Part shown: positions 43,094 through 51,292 of the stretch, in pieces
How positions within the stretch are numbered: the first letter of the stretch is position 1
Layout of the letters: every line of letters begins with the position of its first letter
NCBI RefSeq assembly: GCF_000702265.1
Contig: NZ_KL370882.1
Coordinates: 146,613-202,007, forward strand
Reading direction: 5' to 3'
Source: Butyrivibrio sp. NC2002
Lineage (GTDB): Bacteria; Bacillota; Clostridia; Lachnospirales; Lachnospiraceae
DNA: 55,395 nt
Position numbers and translations under genes: made by a program
Notes under the pieces: generated by a model
Told to the model about the DNA's origin: nothing
What the model saw: only the letters and a program-made list of their open reading frames with translations
Database searches by the model: none

Positions 43094-44699
43094 CTACATG
43101 AAACAACTCCAACATTTCCTCTTCGCTCATATCATTACATCCGCATTTATCCCATTTATTCCATATTCTTGCTGCATTCTCCTCATTTTCACTGATATAT
43201 TTACTCAACTTAAATAGCCTAGATGTATAATCATTAATCTCATCCTCTTGTACCTTCCTTATTTTGTAAAGCGGTGAAAGCATAGGCTCATATGTTCCCA
43301 TACTTATATCTTTGAAAAATCTTCTGTGTTTGAGCGATGTAATCCTCCAATCATCAGTCCCAAATGCTTTAAAAAGAAGAGTTGGAAAACAACAGTCATT
43401 CTGGTGTCTTGCCTCCAATATCATCGCTTGAAATACCGGTCCAAAAGGACGGCAATCGATCCTTACAACATCTCCTGGTTTATATGGAGTTCTAATATTA
43501 AAATCAACGCTCAAGGAAAAAAACTTCTGTGATTCTGTCAGATAATACTTATTTCCATTATCATCCTTCCTAGGAGTAAGTTTCTTGAACCAGCAGATTT
43601 GTCCATGATAATAGTAGTAATCATATCTAGCATTATCCCAGCCATGATCGTGGTTATCCCAGACTTCCAATCGGTAGTATCCCTCATCTGTTTCATTATC
43701 TTTTTCTTCATTTTCAATATACTTTTGTACCGCATCATACTCTGGAAAAAATCCACAAGGCACGCTCTTTAGGCACAAATCTTCAGTATCATACCATTCT
43801 GCAAAAAGATACATTGGCTTGTCTTCCCATAAATCGATGGAGCCCTTATACCTTTCCATTTTTGCCTGCTCTATCTCATCATATAAATTCCATAAATAAG
43901 TCCAGATTGTTTCTTCCCCACGATAGTCTGCAATAGCCCGAATATCATGCTTTATTTCTTTTATATGTTTTCCTTGGGATATATTATTGCTCACTGAAAA
44001 AAATACTTCGCGCTTCATATTGCGCTTCTTTAACATGATGGAAAGCAAGTATTCTTTAGTATCAAGTGGAATTGCTGCGCGGTAAACAGCGTCTGCAAGA
44101 GTATATGGCGATATCGTATTTTCAGATACATGGAATGCAATCATTTCCTTGGAAAAACCGCATCTTTCCATAATAATCTGCACTTCTTTGCTTCCAATTA
44201 TCCCCTCTTCACCCACAAAAGACCTGAGATTCTCCACAGAACTTATATCAATCCACCTGTTTTCAGGAATATGATATAAATTGACTTTTTTCCCTTGGGC
44301 AATAAGATATGCCATGTTTATGAAGGTTCCTTTGCTTTCACCATTCCAAATGGCAATTCCATATTCAGCATCCTCGGCCATTCTAAAATCTTTTTCGATT
44401 CTATAAGAGTATGCCGTCCTGCCTTGCGTTCTAAAGTCCTTTTCTTCCCACCTGCCAGCATTATTATGGGTTCTCCCTTTGCTACCCGAGACGTATACTG
44501 TAACCTTTTTATATCCAGAGATGTTCAAATACTCCTGAACATAACTATCAACTCCAGGGCAGTCACCTATTAAAATATCCTCTTCATCAGATACTAATTC
44601 ATCAAGGCGCTTTCTCACCGGTTCTGGAAGCAGCCACTGGCCCTCTTCAGCTTTTTTATTTATAAAAAGTCTTTTACTTCCGCTTATAAAAACGCTCAT
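43068..44699 (-). CDS. SLOG-domain protein with large C-terminal region
   Basis: This 543-residue protein starts with a Rossmann-like SLOG domain (about 1-150): FISGSKRL, LIGDCPGVDSYVQEYL with the GD...GvD ligand loop, and FRMAEDAEYGIAIWNGESKG (D...IWNG.S.GT). SLOG domains bind or process nucleotide-like ligands in conflict and signalling systems. The remaining part is unrecognised: a helical section (about 160-270), then a beta-rich half with DNHDHGWDNARYDYYYYHGQ and TPYKPGDVVRIDCRPFGPVF. It lies at the far end of the leftward island. Confidence 0.78.
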   Translation of the reverse strand: MSVFISGSKRLFINKKAEEGQWLLPEPVRKRLDELVSDEEDILIGDCPGVDSYVQEYLNISGYKKVTVYVSGSKGRTHNNAGRWEEKDFRTQGRTAYSYRIEKDFRMAEDAEYGIAIWNGESKGTFINMAYLIAQGKKVNLYHIPENRWIDISSVENLRSFVGEEGIIGSKEVQIIMERCGFSKEMIAFHVSENTISPYTLADAVYRAAIPLDTKEYLLSIMLKKRNMKREVFFSVSNNISQGKHIKEIKHDIRAIADYRGEETIWTYLWNLYDEIEQAKMERYKGSIDLWEDKPMYLFAEWYDTEDLCLKSVPCGFFPEYDAVQKYIENEEKDNETDEGYYRLEVWDNHDHGWDNARYDYYYYHGQICWFKKLTPRKDDNGNKYYLTESQKFFSLSVDFNIRTPYKPGDVVRIDCRPFGPVFQAMILEARHQNDCCFPTLLFKAFGTDDWRITSLKHRRFFKDISMGTYEPMLSPLYKIRKVQEDEINDYTSRLFKLSKYISENEENAARIWNKWDKCGCNDMSEEEMLELFHVDTDSQIRS

Positions 44700-44732
44700 A
44701 ATAAAACCTCAGATATTTATTTTCTACTGTTC

Positions 44733-45230
44733 TCATGCCAAATATATTTCCTGATGAAATGCAGATAACCACACGGAAAAATCTATCAAGTTGTCATAAA
44801 CTCTGTTCCCTGCCACGTCTCCCTCCGTCCGTTTTTCGGATTTATCTTTTCCTACGGAAACAAATTTTACACTTACATCATTGTCCATTGTCATAAGAAC
44901 CATTAAGTATTCCCTACCATCTTCTTTGCCATATGTCTATTTAGATGGATGCGTAAATCTAACGTCTTTACTATCAAATACTCCAGGAACAATTGTCGTC
45001 GTAACACACACATTCAGGATATTGGACGGATCCTTACACCAATTATGATTTGAGAAGAAGTACATGAGACAATACCTATATTCCTGACGTGCATAAACAA
45101 TCGAGTATTCTATGCAAAAGGCATCCCCATAATGATTATCAACTCCGCTATCATATATTATCTTCATTAATCTGTCGTATATTTCAAATTTTGCCAGATC
45201 CACCGTCCTTTCTGTCGTTGAAGTGACCAA
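44733..45230 (-). pseudogene. Unknown gene interrupted by an in-frame TAG
   Basis: A frame opening near 45230 (TTG start, poor site) runs to a TAG at 44937-44939 and continues in the same frame with natural-looking sequence (YGKEDGREYLMVLMTMDNDV) to a TGA at 44733-44735. The second part also has its own ATG at 44903, giving 56 residues. The first 64 bases overlap the preceding gene in another frame. No family is recognised. It is probably a decayed gene. Confidence 0.5.
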
Positions 45231-45730
45231 ATCTCCTCCATTCTTCTCTCCAATTTTTGCAATTGTATATTTATAGCAGAAAAATCATCAGTCATATACC
45301 ATTGTCCTTCATTTGTCCCAATTTGAAGGTAGTCACTAATCCACTTTCTATTGAGCTGGTCTCTTCGCTCATCGGTGAATGATATCTCAAGAATTTTATC
45401 TTCCGCTATTTTGTAAAGGTCATTTATTGTCGGGAAGGATACATCATCATTTTCAATGTCAGGATATTTCTCCAATATTTTTGCGAGGCAAGTCTTTTTA
45501 TCAAAGCGCTCTCGGCTATATACCTTATCCTCTACATATAGAAGAACTTTGGCACCAGATTTATCAACCAAAGAAAGGAAATCCGGTCTGTCATTATCAA
45601 ATTGGGTCATTTTATCTGCTTTAGCAATAACCGCAAATTCCCTTTTCATGGTAATCCGATGAAGGACAGTGCTTATTGCTTTATATACTTTTATCTTCTT
45701 GGCCATACCCATACGCTTCACCAGTCCCAT
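45167..45730 (-). CDS. Hypothetical protein of the accessory island
   Basis: This 187-residue protein has a basic N-terminal helix and an acidic middle (FPTINDLYKIAEDKILEISF); the final 20 residues look shifted out of frame (WSLQRQKGRWIWQNLKY). Its start codons (45730 or 45706) lack strong ribosome-binding sites, and the first overlaps the TGA of the upstream fragment. No family is recognised. Confidence 0.5.
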   Translation of the reverse strand: MGLVKRMGMAKKIKVYKAISTVLHRITMKREFAVIAKADKMTQFDNDRPDFLSLVDKSGAKVLLYVEDKVYSRERFDKKTCLAKILEKYPDIENDDVSFPTINDLYKIAEDKILEISFTDERRDQLNRKWISDYLQIGTNEGQWYMTDDFSAINIQLQKLERRMEEIWSLQRQKGRWIWQNLKYTTD

Positions 45731-45905
45731 CCAAAGAATTTCTTACCATCGTGGTTAGTTGTCTCAACAGTCTTTACAAATTCAGGGATTGCTTTCTCGA
45801 GGATTATCGAAGGAGGACAGGCCACAATGATATAGTCATTTTCATCTCTTACATCTATCTACGCTCTTGTAGAAAGAATCCGACTCGCCTTGGTAACTGC
45901 ACAGA
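45718..45905 (-). pseudogene. C-terminal gene fragment with a 4-bp duplication
   Basis: A coding tail with DENDYIIVACPPSIILEKAI and ending KKFFGWDW stops at 45718. Just upstream, ATCTATCT (45853-45860) is a 4-bp tandem duplication; removing one unit joins the tail to GESDSFYKSVD in one frame. It is fused to the DnaB-like fragment by a deletion near 45905. Confidence 0.55.
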
Positions 45906-46160
45906 GAAGAACATAACGCTCTTTTTACTGCTGATAGCCAGATTATTCGCAATAGTAAATGCAAATGCTGTCTTTCCCATCCCCGGCCTTCCTCCAACAA
46001 TTATCAGATTACCGCCTAGAAGTCCTGCAAGCTTATAATCAATTTCTCTAAAACCTATGCCATCATCATTTATATAGGAACCATTTTTCCTTGCTGTCGA
46101 TATCTTCATCATCTACTGTTCTGCAACATCCCCAAAGAATGAATAACTATTTTTATCCAT
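45855..46160 (-). pseudogene. DnaB-like RecA-fold ATPase fragment
   Basis: AAGGAG lies nine bases before an ATG at 46160 that reads 15 codons (MDKNSYSFFGDVAEQ) to a TAG at 46113. In the same frame, GIGFREIDYKLAGLLGGNLI and GGRPGMGKTAFAFTIANN follow. The latter is the Walker A region of a replicative-helicase (DnaB C-terminal) domain. The match ends at VMFFS, before Walker B and the rest. It is a decayed or deleted helicase gene in the island. Confidence 0.65.
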
Positions 46161-46190
46161 GGTAGTTATCTCCTTTTCCATTCTTATTAG

Positions 46191-47162
46191 TCACAAACAA
46201 TATGTTCTGTTCGTATTCAAATAATTCCACCAATTCATGTCATGAGCTCTTGGGAATAAATAATTAATTTTCTTACATGCTTCCATAAACCATACTGGTA
46301 TATCAGCATTTTTTAACACGGACAGAGATTCCTGGTCCCATCCTCTTCTGCTAACTTTCCCAAGTCTTACGTCCTCAGTAATTTTATACGCCTGCTCCTT
46401 TTCAATTCCATGATTCATCAAAAACTCATATACATCTTCTCTATGGGCAATCAAATCAGAAAGTGGTACTGTCTCTGTCTTTAAAAGGTCTTCCATATTA
46501 TTTTCCCATACGCCATTTACACCGCACCCATGCTCTAATCCCATACATTTTATTTGCTCTTCATAAGTCTCTGGCATGACAGTTTCAAATACCCTGCTTT
46601 TCATAAGTCTTTTTAATGTAGACCTTGTTTTTGTTACTGAAAGAAAATTAAACTCATATTCTTTCATGTCCGCACCATCGTCTCCTTGCGCTACAATTAT
46701 GCTAACTCCGATGATTTTACCGTTACTGAAGTGTCTATGCTTAATACTTACTTCTCCAGAATAATGTTCAAAGCAACGCACAAGACTTCTATATATTTTC
46801 TTTGTAGTCCTAATCTCAACAGAAAAGTCTCTCTCTCCACTAAATCCATAACAGAATTCATCGTATAGTTTTGGGGACGCTGTTAGTGGGTCTATTTTAG
46901 ATAAATCAAGCAGATATGAAATAAGAGATGATCCCATCGCTCCACCAATCCAATAATCATCTGACTTTGCCCCAGTCTCACACAATGCTTCATATACCAC
47001 AACCAATAATGGTGCTGAACCTTGTTTTTGTATATATTCCAACTCCTTCTCTAGCTGTTTGTATGCCGTCCCACGAATATTCATGTCGTACTTATCATAA
47101 ATTCTTGTGTCGCAAATGCTTTTTAGCTTTATAAATGCTCTATCAGTATACGTTTCCAACAT
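46191..47162 (-). CDS. PolC-derived protein without polymerase active site
   Basis: The 323-residue protein lines up with two separated parts of Gram-positive DNA polymerase III PolC. Residues 1-93 match the region before the palm (KQLEKELEYIQKQG, DDYWIGGAMGSSLISYLLDL). Residues 195-307 match the fingers (YEEQIKCMGLEHGCGVNGVW, VYEFLMNHGIEKEQAYKITE, ACKKINYLFPRAH). The zinc-finger insert and most of the palm are gone, and the catalytic P-D-I-D-L-N position reads RDFSVEI, losing one metal-binding Asp. It cannot be an active polymerase. GGAGG precedes the ATG, and it directly follows the PcfJ-like gene. A role as replisome mimic or decoy is inference. Confidence 0.82.
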   Translation of the reverse strand: MLETYTDRAFIKLKSICDTRIYDKYDMNIRGTAYKQLEKELEYIQKQGSAPLLVVVYEALCETGAKSDDYWIGGAMGSSLISYLLDLSKIDPLTASPKLYDEFCYGFSGERDFSVEIRTTKKIYRSLVRCFEHYSGEVSIKHRHFSNGKIIGVSIIVAQGDDGADMKEYEFNFLSVTKTRSTLKRLMKSRVFETVMPETYEEQIKCMGLEHGCGVNGVWENNMEDLLKTETVPLSDLIAHREDVYEFLMNHGIEKEQAYKITEDVRLGKVSRRGWDQESLSVLKNADIPVWFMEACKKINYLFPRAHDMNWWNYLNTNRTYCL

Positions 47163-47180
47163 AAAACCTCCATATATAAA

Positions 47181-48476
47181 CTATGCAAGGTCTATAGCTC
47201 TATCAAAGTAGAAGCCACTACAACCTATACCATGTCTATAGCAGAACCCTTTTATCCATATTGCTTCTTCTGTAGTGCAATCTTGGTTAAACCTGTGATA
47301 TGCCTGAGTCAGCTCTCCTTTATATATCTCCATTGTTATAAATGGCTCATTAACATTTTCCTCCCTACGCAAAAACATAATAGTGGTAGTATTATCCATA
47401 AATGCATCCACATATCCCAAGAGGCAATTACTCATATATACTGCTTCCCTGCAGAAATCATTTATTGTCTGGGGATATCTCACAACATATTGACCATCTC
47501 GTTCCTGCCAAGCATAGTTTCTCTTTCTGTTAGAGACGCGAATCATTCTGTCATAGTGTTTCCTATCCCCAAGTAAATAGTATTCAATTTCCCCAAGTTG
47601 CCCCTTATCATCTGTTTCGCAAAGGTACTTTTCATATATCTGATCTATTTTCCCAAGTTCCCCAACACGCTCTATTACTTTAAGTTTGCTTAGGAAATCT
47701 TTGAATTGTCTGACATTCCATAATCCGGATAATTCGCTTCGCCGGCCAAGATATAACCTTCCGATTTCTTTGGGAGTAAGCTTTCTATCATAGAGATGCT
47801 TGATATATGCACACTGCGCGTCATTAAGTGGCTGGTCAAAAATAGTTGAATAGGATGATGCCAATACCTTAAAGAGATTTCTATACTGTTCGTGGCATAA
47901 CATCTTTGCTGCTTCTTCGCAGTTAAGCCTTCTTAAAGCTCTCATTGGCACATCCCCATATACTTCCGAGGGACTTCCTGCTAAGAGATTAAAATCATCT
48001 ATACCATCTGAGAATTTTGCCAGCATATCTAAACCGCATTTATACAAAAGTTCTTTAACTGTATTCTTTCTCATACAGTGATAGATATGGTCTAAAAGTC
48101 TCACAGATTCCGTATAGTATCTTTTCAATTTCCATTCAGGGTGAATTTCATTGTAGTAGTCATAAATTTCATCAAAGAATCCATACTTATATTTACAGTT
48201 TTGATTATTCAAGCAGCTCTCTGCAAAAAGCTGTTCCTGTTCAAATGTCCATACATAATTCTCATGAAAAACAAAACGCTCAACACGGCCAACGCCAGGA
48301 CTCCCCTTTAATTTATAATCCACATAAAGCAAGTCAATATATGGTCTGATCCTAAGGAATAGTATTTTTTCATGCGACTCTTCTGAATATGTACACTTTT
48401 TTTCTATAAGTCGCATGACTTCTTCACTTAAATCCGGTGGGTTCCAGGTGTTTTCACCTACTTTTAATTCAAGCAT
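47181..48476 (-). CDS. PcfJ-like protein
   Basis: The start at 48476 has AAAGGAGG eight bases upstream and lies inside the end of the preceding gene. The 431-residue protein carries the PcfJ C-terminal motif: YMSNCLLGYVDAFMDNTTTI, FLRREENVNEPFITMEIY and GELTQAYHRFNQDCT. PcfJ proteins are encoded on conjugative plasmids and ICEs of Firmicutes; their biochemical role is unknown. Here it sits between two polymerase-derived genes. Confidence 0.8.
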   Translation of the reverse strand: MLELKVGENTWNPPDLSEEVMRLIEKKCTYSEESHEKILFLRIRPYIDLLYVDYKLKGSPGVGRVERFVFHENYVWTFEQEQLFAESCLNNQNCKYKYGFFDEIYDYYNEIHPEWKLKRYYTESVRLLDHIYHCMRKNTVKELLYKCGLDMLAKFSDGIDDFNLLAGSPSEVYGDVPMRALRRLNCEEAAKMLCHEQYRNLFKVLASSYSTIFDQPLNDAQCAYIKHLYDRKLTPKEIGRLYLGRRSELSGLWNVRQFKDFLSKLKVIERVGELGKIDQIYEKYLCETDDKGQLGEIEYYLLGDRKHYDRMIRVSNRKRNYAWQERDGQYVVRYPQTINDFCREAVYMSNCLLGYVDAFMDNTTTIMFLRREENVNEPFITMEIYKGELTQAYHRFNQDCTTEEAIWIKGFCYRHGIGCSGFYFDRAIDLA

Positions 48477-48738
48477 CAGAAATCCTCCTTTCATAACACT
48501 CTTGTATGACCATTTTTACATCAAGCGGATAATAGTGTTTTAACCAAACAAACAGATATATTAGTTTAGCCATCGCTGCCGCATGTGATTTATTAAAACA
48601 GTATCTGGCCATATTTGAAGTCACCGTATATATTTCTTCTCCAACATCTTCTGTTAATCCCAACGCAAGACACCCAGAAATACCTTTCTCCTTACATCCA
48701 TGGATAAATTTGATTCTGTAATCTTCTATCATGGACAT
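48469..48738 (-). CDS. Stand-alone DnaE fingers-like mini-protein
   Basis: This 89-residue protein resembles the part of bacterial DNA polymerase III alpha around the fingers motif: IKFIHGCKEKGI, then ARYCFNKSHAAAMAKLIYLF and WLKHYYPLDV, matching F-N-K-S-H-A-A-A-Y...Y...YLK.HYP. No palm or thumb is present. It overlaps the 41-codon gene upstream by 10 bases and PcfJ downstream by 8, so it is an embedded, translationally coupled gene and not a random remnant. Confidence 0.72.
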   Translation of the reverse strand: MSMIEDYRIKFIHGCKEKGISGCLALGLTEDVGEEIYTVTSNMARYCFNKSHAAAMAKLIYLFVWLKHYYPLDVKMVIQECYERRISDA

Positions 48739-48854
48739 CTTGCTGAAGCCCCTTCCTTACATAGCTTTTGCAGATATGCATAGGACTCATAATTTTTAGG
48801 ACCATTAACCTTCAGCTCCATATCACAAGCTAAATCAATTGTGAAAACAAGCAT
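48729..48854 (-). CDS. 41-codon gene in the protease/PcfJ operon
   Basis: An ATG at 48854 with AAAGGAGAT six bases upstream begins MLVFTIDLACDMELKVNGPK. The frame stops at a TGA overlapping the next start codon. This arrangement suggests coupled translation. No family is recognised. Confidence 0.6.
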   Translation of the reverse strand: MLVFTIDLACDMELKVNGPKNYESYAYLQKLCKEGASARCP

Positions 48855-48866
48855 TTTTATCTCCTT

Positions 48867-50129
48867 TTATATGTTTGAGCTGCATATTTTCTGAACATCT
48901 GAATATACCAATGTTACGTTCTGTAAAAGTGCTTCTGCCAACCCATCAAGCAACTCTCTATGTTCAACCAACAGCTTTTTTACCTCAATATAGTTTCTTT
49001 CCATGACCATAGATATTGCATGATTTCTGTTCTCTGCTACGTATTCTGCATGATTATCCTCAATCCAATTTTGGAACCCATACATACATTGGTTATCTAC
49101 CATGTATTTCGCTTTATCAAAAGCATTATGTAAATCTGTATTTGCTCCCATATCGGTTTCTCCAAAAATAATTTCCGTAGCAGCCTTTCCGGCGAGAGAA
49201 ATCTTAATAGTATTTTCGTAGTATTCTGCATTATCATAATTTTCTCTAGGACGGAAGTATCTAACTAAACCATAGTCTCCTTCTTCAGTCTCTCGAATTG
49301 ATACTATCCTCACACTTCCCGGATCTAAAATCTCTGCTGCAATAGCATGACCGGCTTCATGATATGCAGTTTTTCGAAGGGTGTATTCCGACAGATGACC
49401 TGCGCATTCCGGAGCTTCAAACACCAGGTCCAGACACGCATCAATAATGTTTTTCATTTCTACTCTTTCCTGTCTGCTATAGGCAGCCTTCATAGCTGCA
49501 CATTCAATGACATTTTCAAGAGTTGCGCAAGATTCATCGCTCAACATTCTGGCAATAGAAACGGCATCAAGATTTTTACATCTATCTGACTTTTCAAGAT
49601 AATGCTTTACAATAGCCTCCGCCTCATTGTGCTGTGGCATATGAACCTTGATCTTTTTTCCAATTCTCCCAGGTCTTAGAAGAGACCTCGGTATTTTCCT
49701 TGCATTATTTACCGTAGCTATTACAAATACATCTGCTGCTCTGATTTCATCTATGCACGATTGCACAGTCACATACTCTTCTGCATCATTATGGTCTTCA
49801 TCCTCGTTTGAAAACTTATCCAGATCATCCAATAGCACTATTGAAGGAGCATTACTTTTAGCTATTTCAAATGTCTCAACAATATGCTTTACAAATTCTC
49901 CGTCGGAAGCTTTTTTTCTACACACATATGCATTTCTGTTTGTTGATTTCATCAGGCAGTTTGCCATAGTTGTCTTTCCGGTTCCTGGTTCTCCGATTAG
50001 TATCAGTCCATTATTTATGCTTACACCCATTTCTTTGTATACATCTGGATTATTTAGCATATCACTAATAATACGAAGCTCACTTTTAATATCTTCGTAT
50101 CCAACTATTTCTTCAAATATATCTTTCAT
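48867..50129 (-). CDS. Soluble FtsH-like AAA+ zinc metalloprotease
   Basis: This 420-residue protein aligns with FtsH from the AAA domain to the protease but lacks its two membrane helices. Walker A is GEPGTGKT (46-53), Walker B is IVLLDDLDK (97-105; the usual Glu is Asp), and the second-region-of-homology motif is LLRPGRIGKK (151-160; the second Arg is Lys). The zinc site is YHEAGH (256-261) with a third ligand Asp332 in GANTDLHN. It unfolds and degrades proteins in the cytoplasm, though the substituted Arg finger and Walker B may weaken ATP hydrolysis. It is the first gene of the second island operon, after a strong terminator, with AAAAGGAG upstream. Confidence 0.92.
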   Translation of the reverse strand: MKDIFEEIVGYEDIKSELRIISDMLNNPDVYKEMGVSINNGLILIGEPGTGKTTMANCLMKSTNRNAYVCRKKASDGEFVKHIVETFEIAKSNAPSIVLLDDLDKFSNEDEDHNDAEEYVTVQSCIDEIRAADVFVIATVNNARKIPRSLLRPGRIGKKIKVHMPQHNEAEAIVKHYLEKSDRCKNLDAVSIARMLSDESCATLENVIECAAMKAAYSRQERVEMKNIIDACLDLVFEAPECAGHLSEYTLRKTAYHEAGHAIAAEILDPGSVRIVSIRETEEGDYGLVRYFRPRENYDNAEYYENTIKISLAGKAATEIIFGETDMGANTDLHNAFDKAKYMVDNQCMYGFQNWIEDNHAEYVAENRNHAISMVMERNYIEVKKLLVEHRELLDGLAEALLQNVTLVYSDVQKICSSNI

Positions 50130-50198
50130 GATGATCGCATCTCCTTTTAACTAAAAACGTATTATTCAATCTTTTGATATTCCTTATATTTGTATAAT

Positions 50199-50238
50199 AA
50201 AAAAAGCAATGTGCCTTTTTTTGCACATTGCTTTTTTT
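50199..50238. terminator. Strong bidirectional terminator
   Basis: AAAAAGCAATGTGC (50201-50214) pairs with GCACATTGCTTTTT (50223-50236), with a T-run on both strands. It ends the WYL-MBL-nuclease operon and separates it from the FtsH-like operon. Confidence 0.93.
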
Positions 50239-50258
50239 ATTTTCCTCTCCAGTATAAA

Positions 50259-51266
50259 TTACATCTTATCTTTTTGATTAATCATCTCATCAAGAACAGC
50301 CTCAGTAAAAGGTTTTTTCTCATCTAGTCGAATGCGAAAAACATCTCCTGCTACGCATATCTCATACGGAGGATATTTGCTGTATATTTCTTTATCTATT
50401 TTTTCTATTTTTTCTATTTCCTTCTTCATTATATCGCATATATTTGAAATTCTTTTCTTTGAATCCCCTTTAGATACCAATTCCGCAAACAAAAAAACAA
50501 AAGAAAACTCCGGATTTTCACTTATGTGATACTTTTGTGGCATGATGCCTAGTTGCTGCTTGGTCTTAATTATAAACCTCATTGAATCAATAAGGCATTT
50601 TTTATAAACTGGATTTTCTACAAGGTTCGTATAGTCTTGATAATGTTTATACAATCCTTGATCTAATTTTTTGTTAGTTTTTTTATCTGAAGATAAGGCC
50701 TTACTCCCATATTTATTTTCCACTAAGTAAATTCTTCCAGTCTCATCTACCATTACCATATCAACCTTCGTATTAGCCTCACGTATTTCATACTCAATAT
50801 CCAGTACATTGTCGTTGTTATAGGGCAAAGAAACCTTATGTTGGTGGTTCCACTCTTTCCTAGGGTTTTCTTCAAACCATTCATCCATCATTTTTTTTAT
50901 GTCCTTAAAGTACTCCTTTGCTGTATCATCATTTAATTCTTTTAATTGATCTTGATGCTCGGCAGCAAAGGAACTCCATAGTTCTCCATTTTCAACTCTG
51001 GTAATTTTCTCATTTGTAGGATGCTCTTTTTTTCTTTTTGCATACTTTTTGTAATTAAATGCATATGTGTATATACGATTACCACTTTGCCCTTTTTCAT
51101 TCACTTCTAACAGTTTTCCATGCTTATAATATATGGCTATCCTGTTTTTTCGTATTTCAAAAGAACATTCATTTTCTTTATTAAGAACAGTTTCAATAAT
51201 CCAATGTAGTTTTCCGTTTTTATCTAATGCTTTAATAAAATCAGTGGATATTATTCTATCTGTCAT
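50259..51266 (-). CDS. PD-(D/E)XK nuclease-like protein
   Basis: This 335-residue protein has a nuclease-like core: a Glu on the first helix/strand (LDIEYEI, about 155-161), then TKVDMVMVDETGRIYLVENK (166-185) with Asp169 and the E-x-K pair Glu183/Lys185, as in the PD-(D/E)XK superfamily. The N-terminal 130 residues and the C-terminal helical part are unrecognised. It starts 26 bases after the MBL gene, behind GAGGAGG. It would cut DNA or RNA, with target unknown. The call rests on motif order, not on a search. Confidence 0.7.
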   Translation of the reverse strand: MTDRIISTDFIKALDKNGKLHWIIETVLNKENECSFEIRKNRIAIYYKHGKLLEVNEKGQSGNRIYTYAFNYKKYAKRKKEHPTNEKITRVENGELWSSFAAEHQDQLKELNDDTAKEYFKDIKKMMDEWFEENPRKEWNHQHKVSLPYNNDNVLDIEYEIREANTKVDMVMVDETGRIYLVENKYGSKALSSDKKTNKKLDQGLYKHYQDYTNLVENPVYKKCLIDSMRFIIKTKQQLGIMPQKYHISENPEFSFVFLFAELVSKGDSKKRISNICDIMKKEIEKIEKIDKEIYSKYPPYEICVAGDVFRIRLDEKKPFTEAVLDEMINQKDKM

Positions 51267-51292
51267 AATGCCTCCTCTACTCGATTTTCAAA

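Noticed and set aside
45855..45857. In-frame TAG after the DnaB-like fragment taken as possible recoding
   Set aside because: A 4-bp duplication (ATCTATCT at 45853-45860) explains it: removing one unit gives a sensible frame that never meets this TAG.
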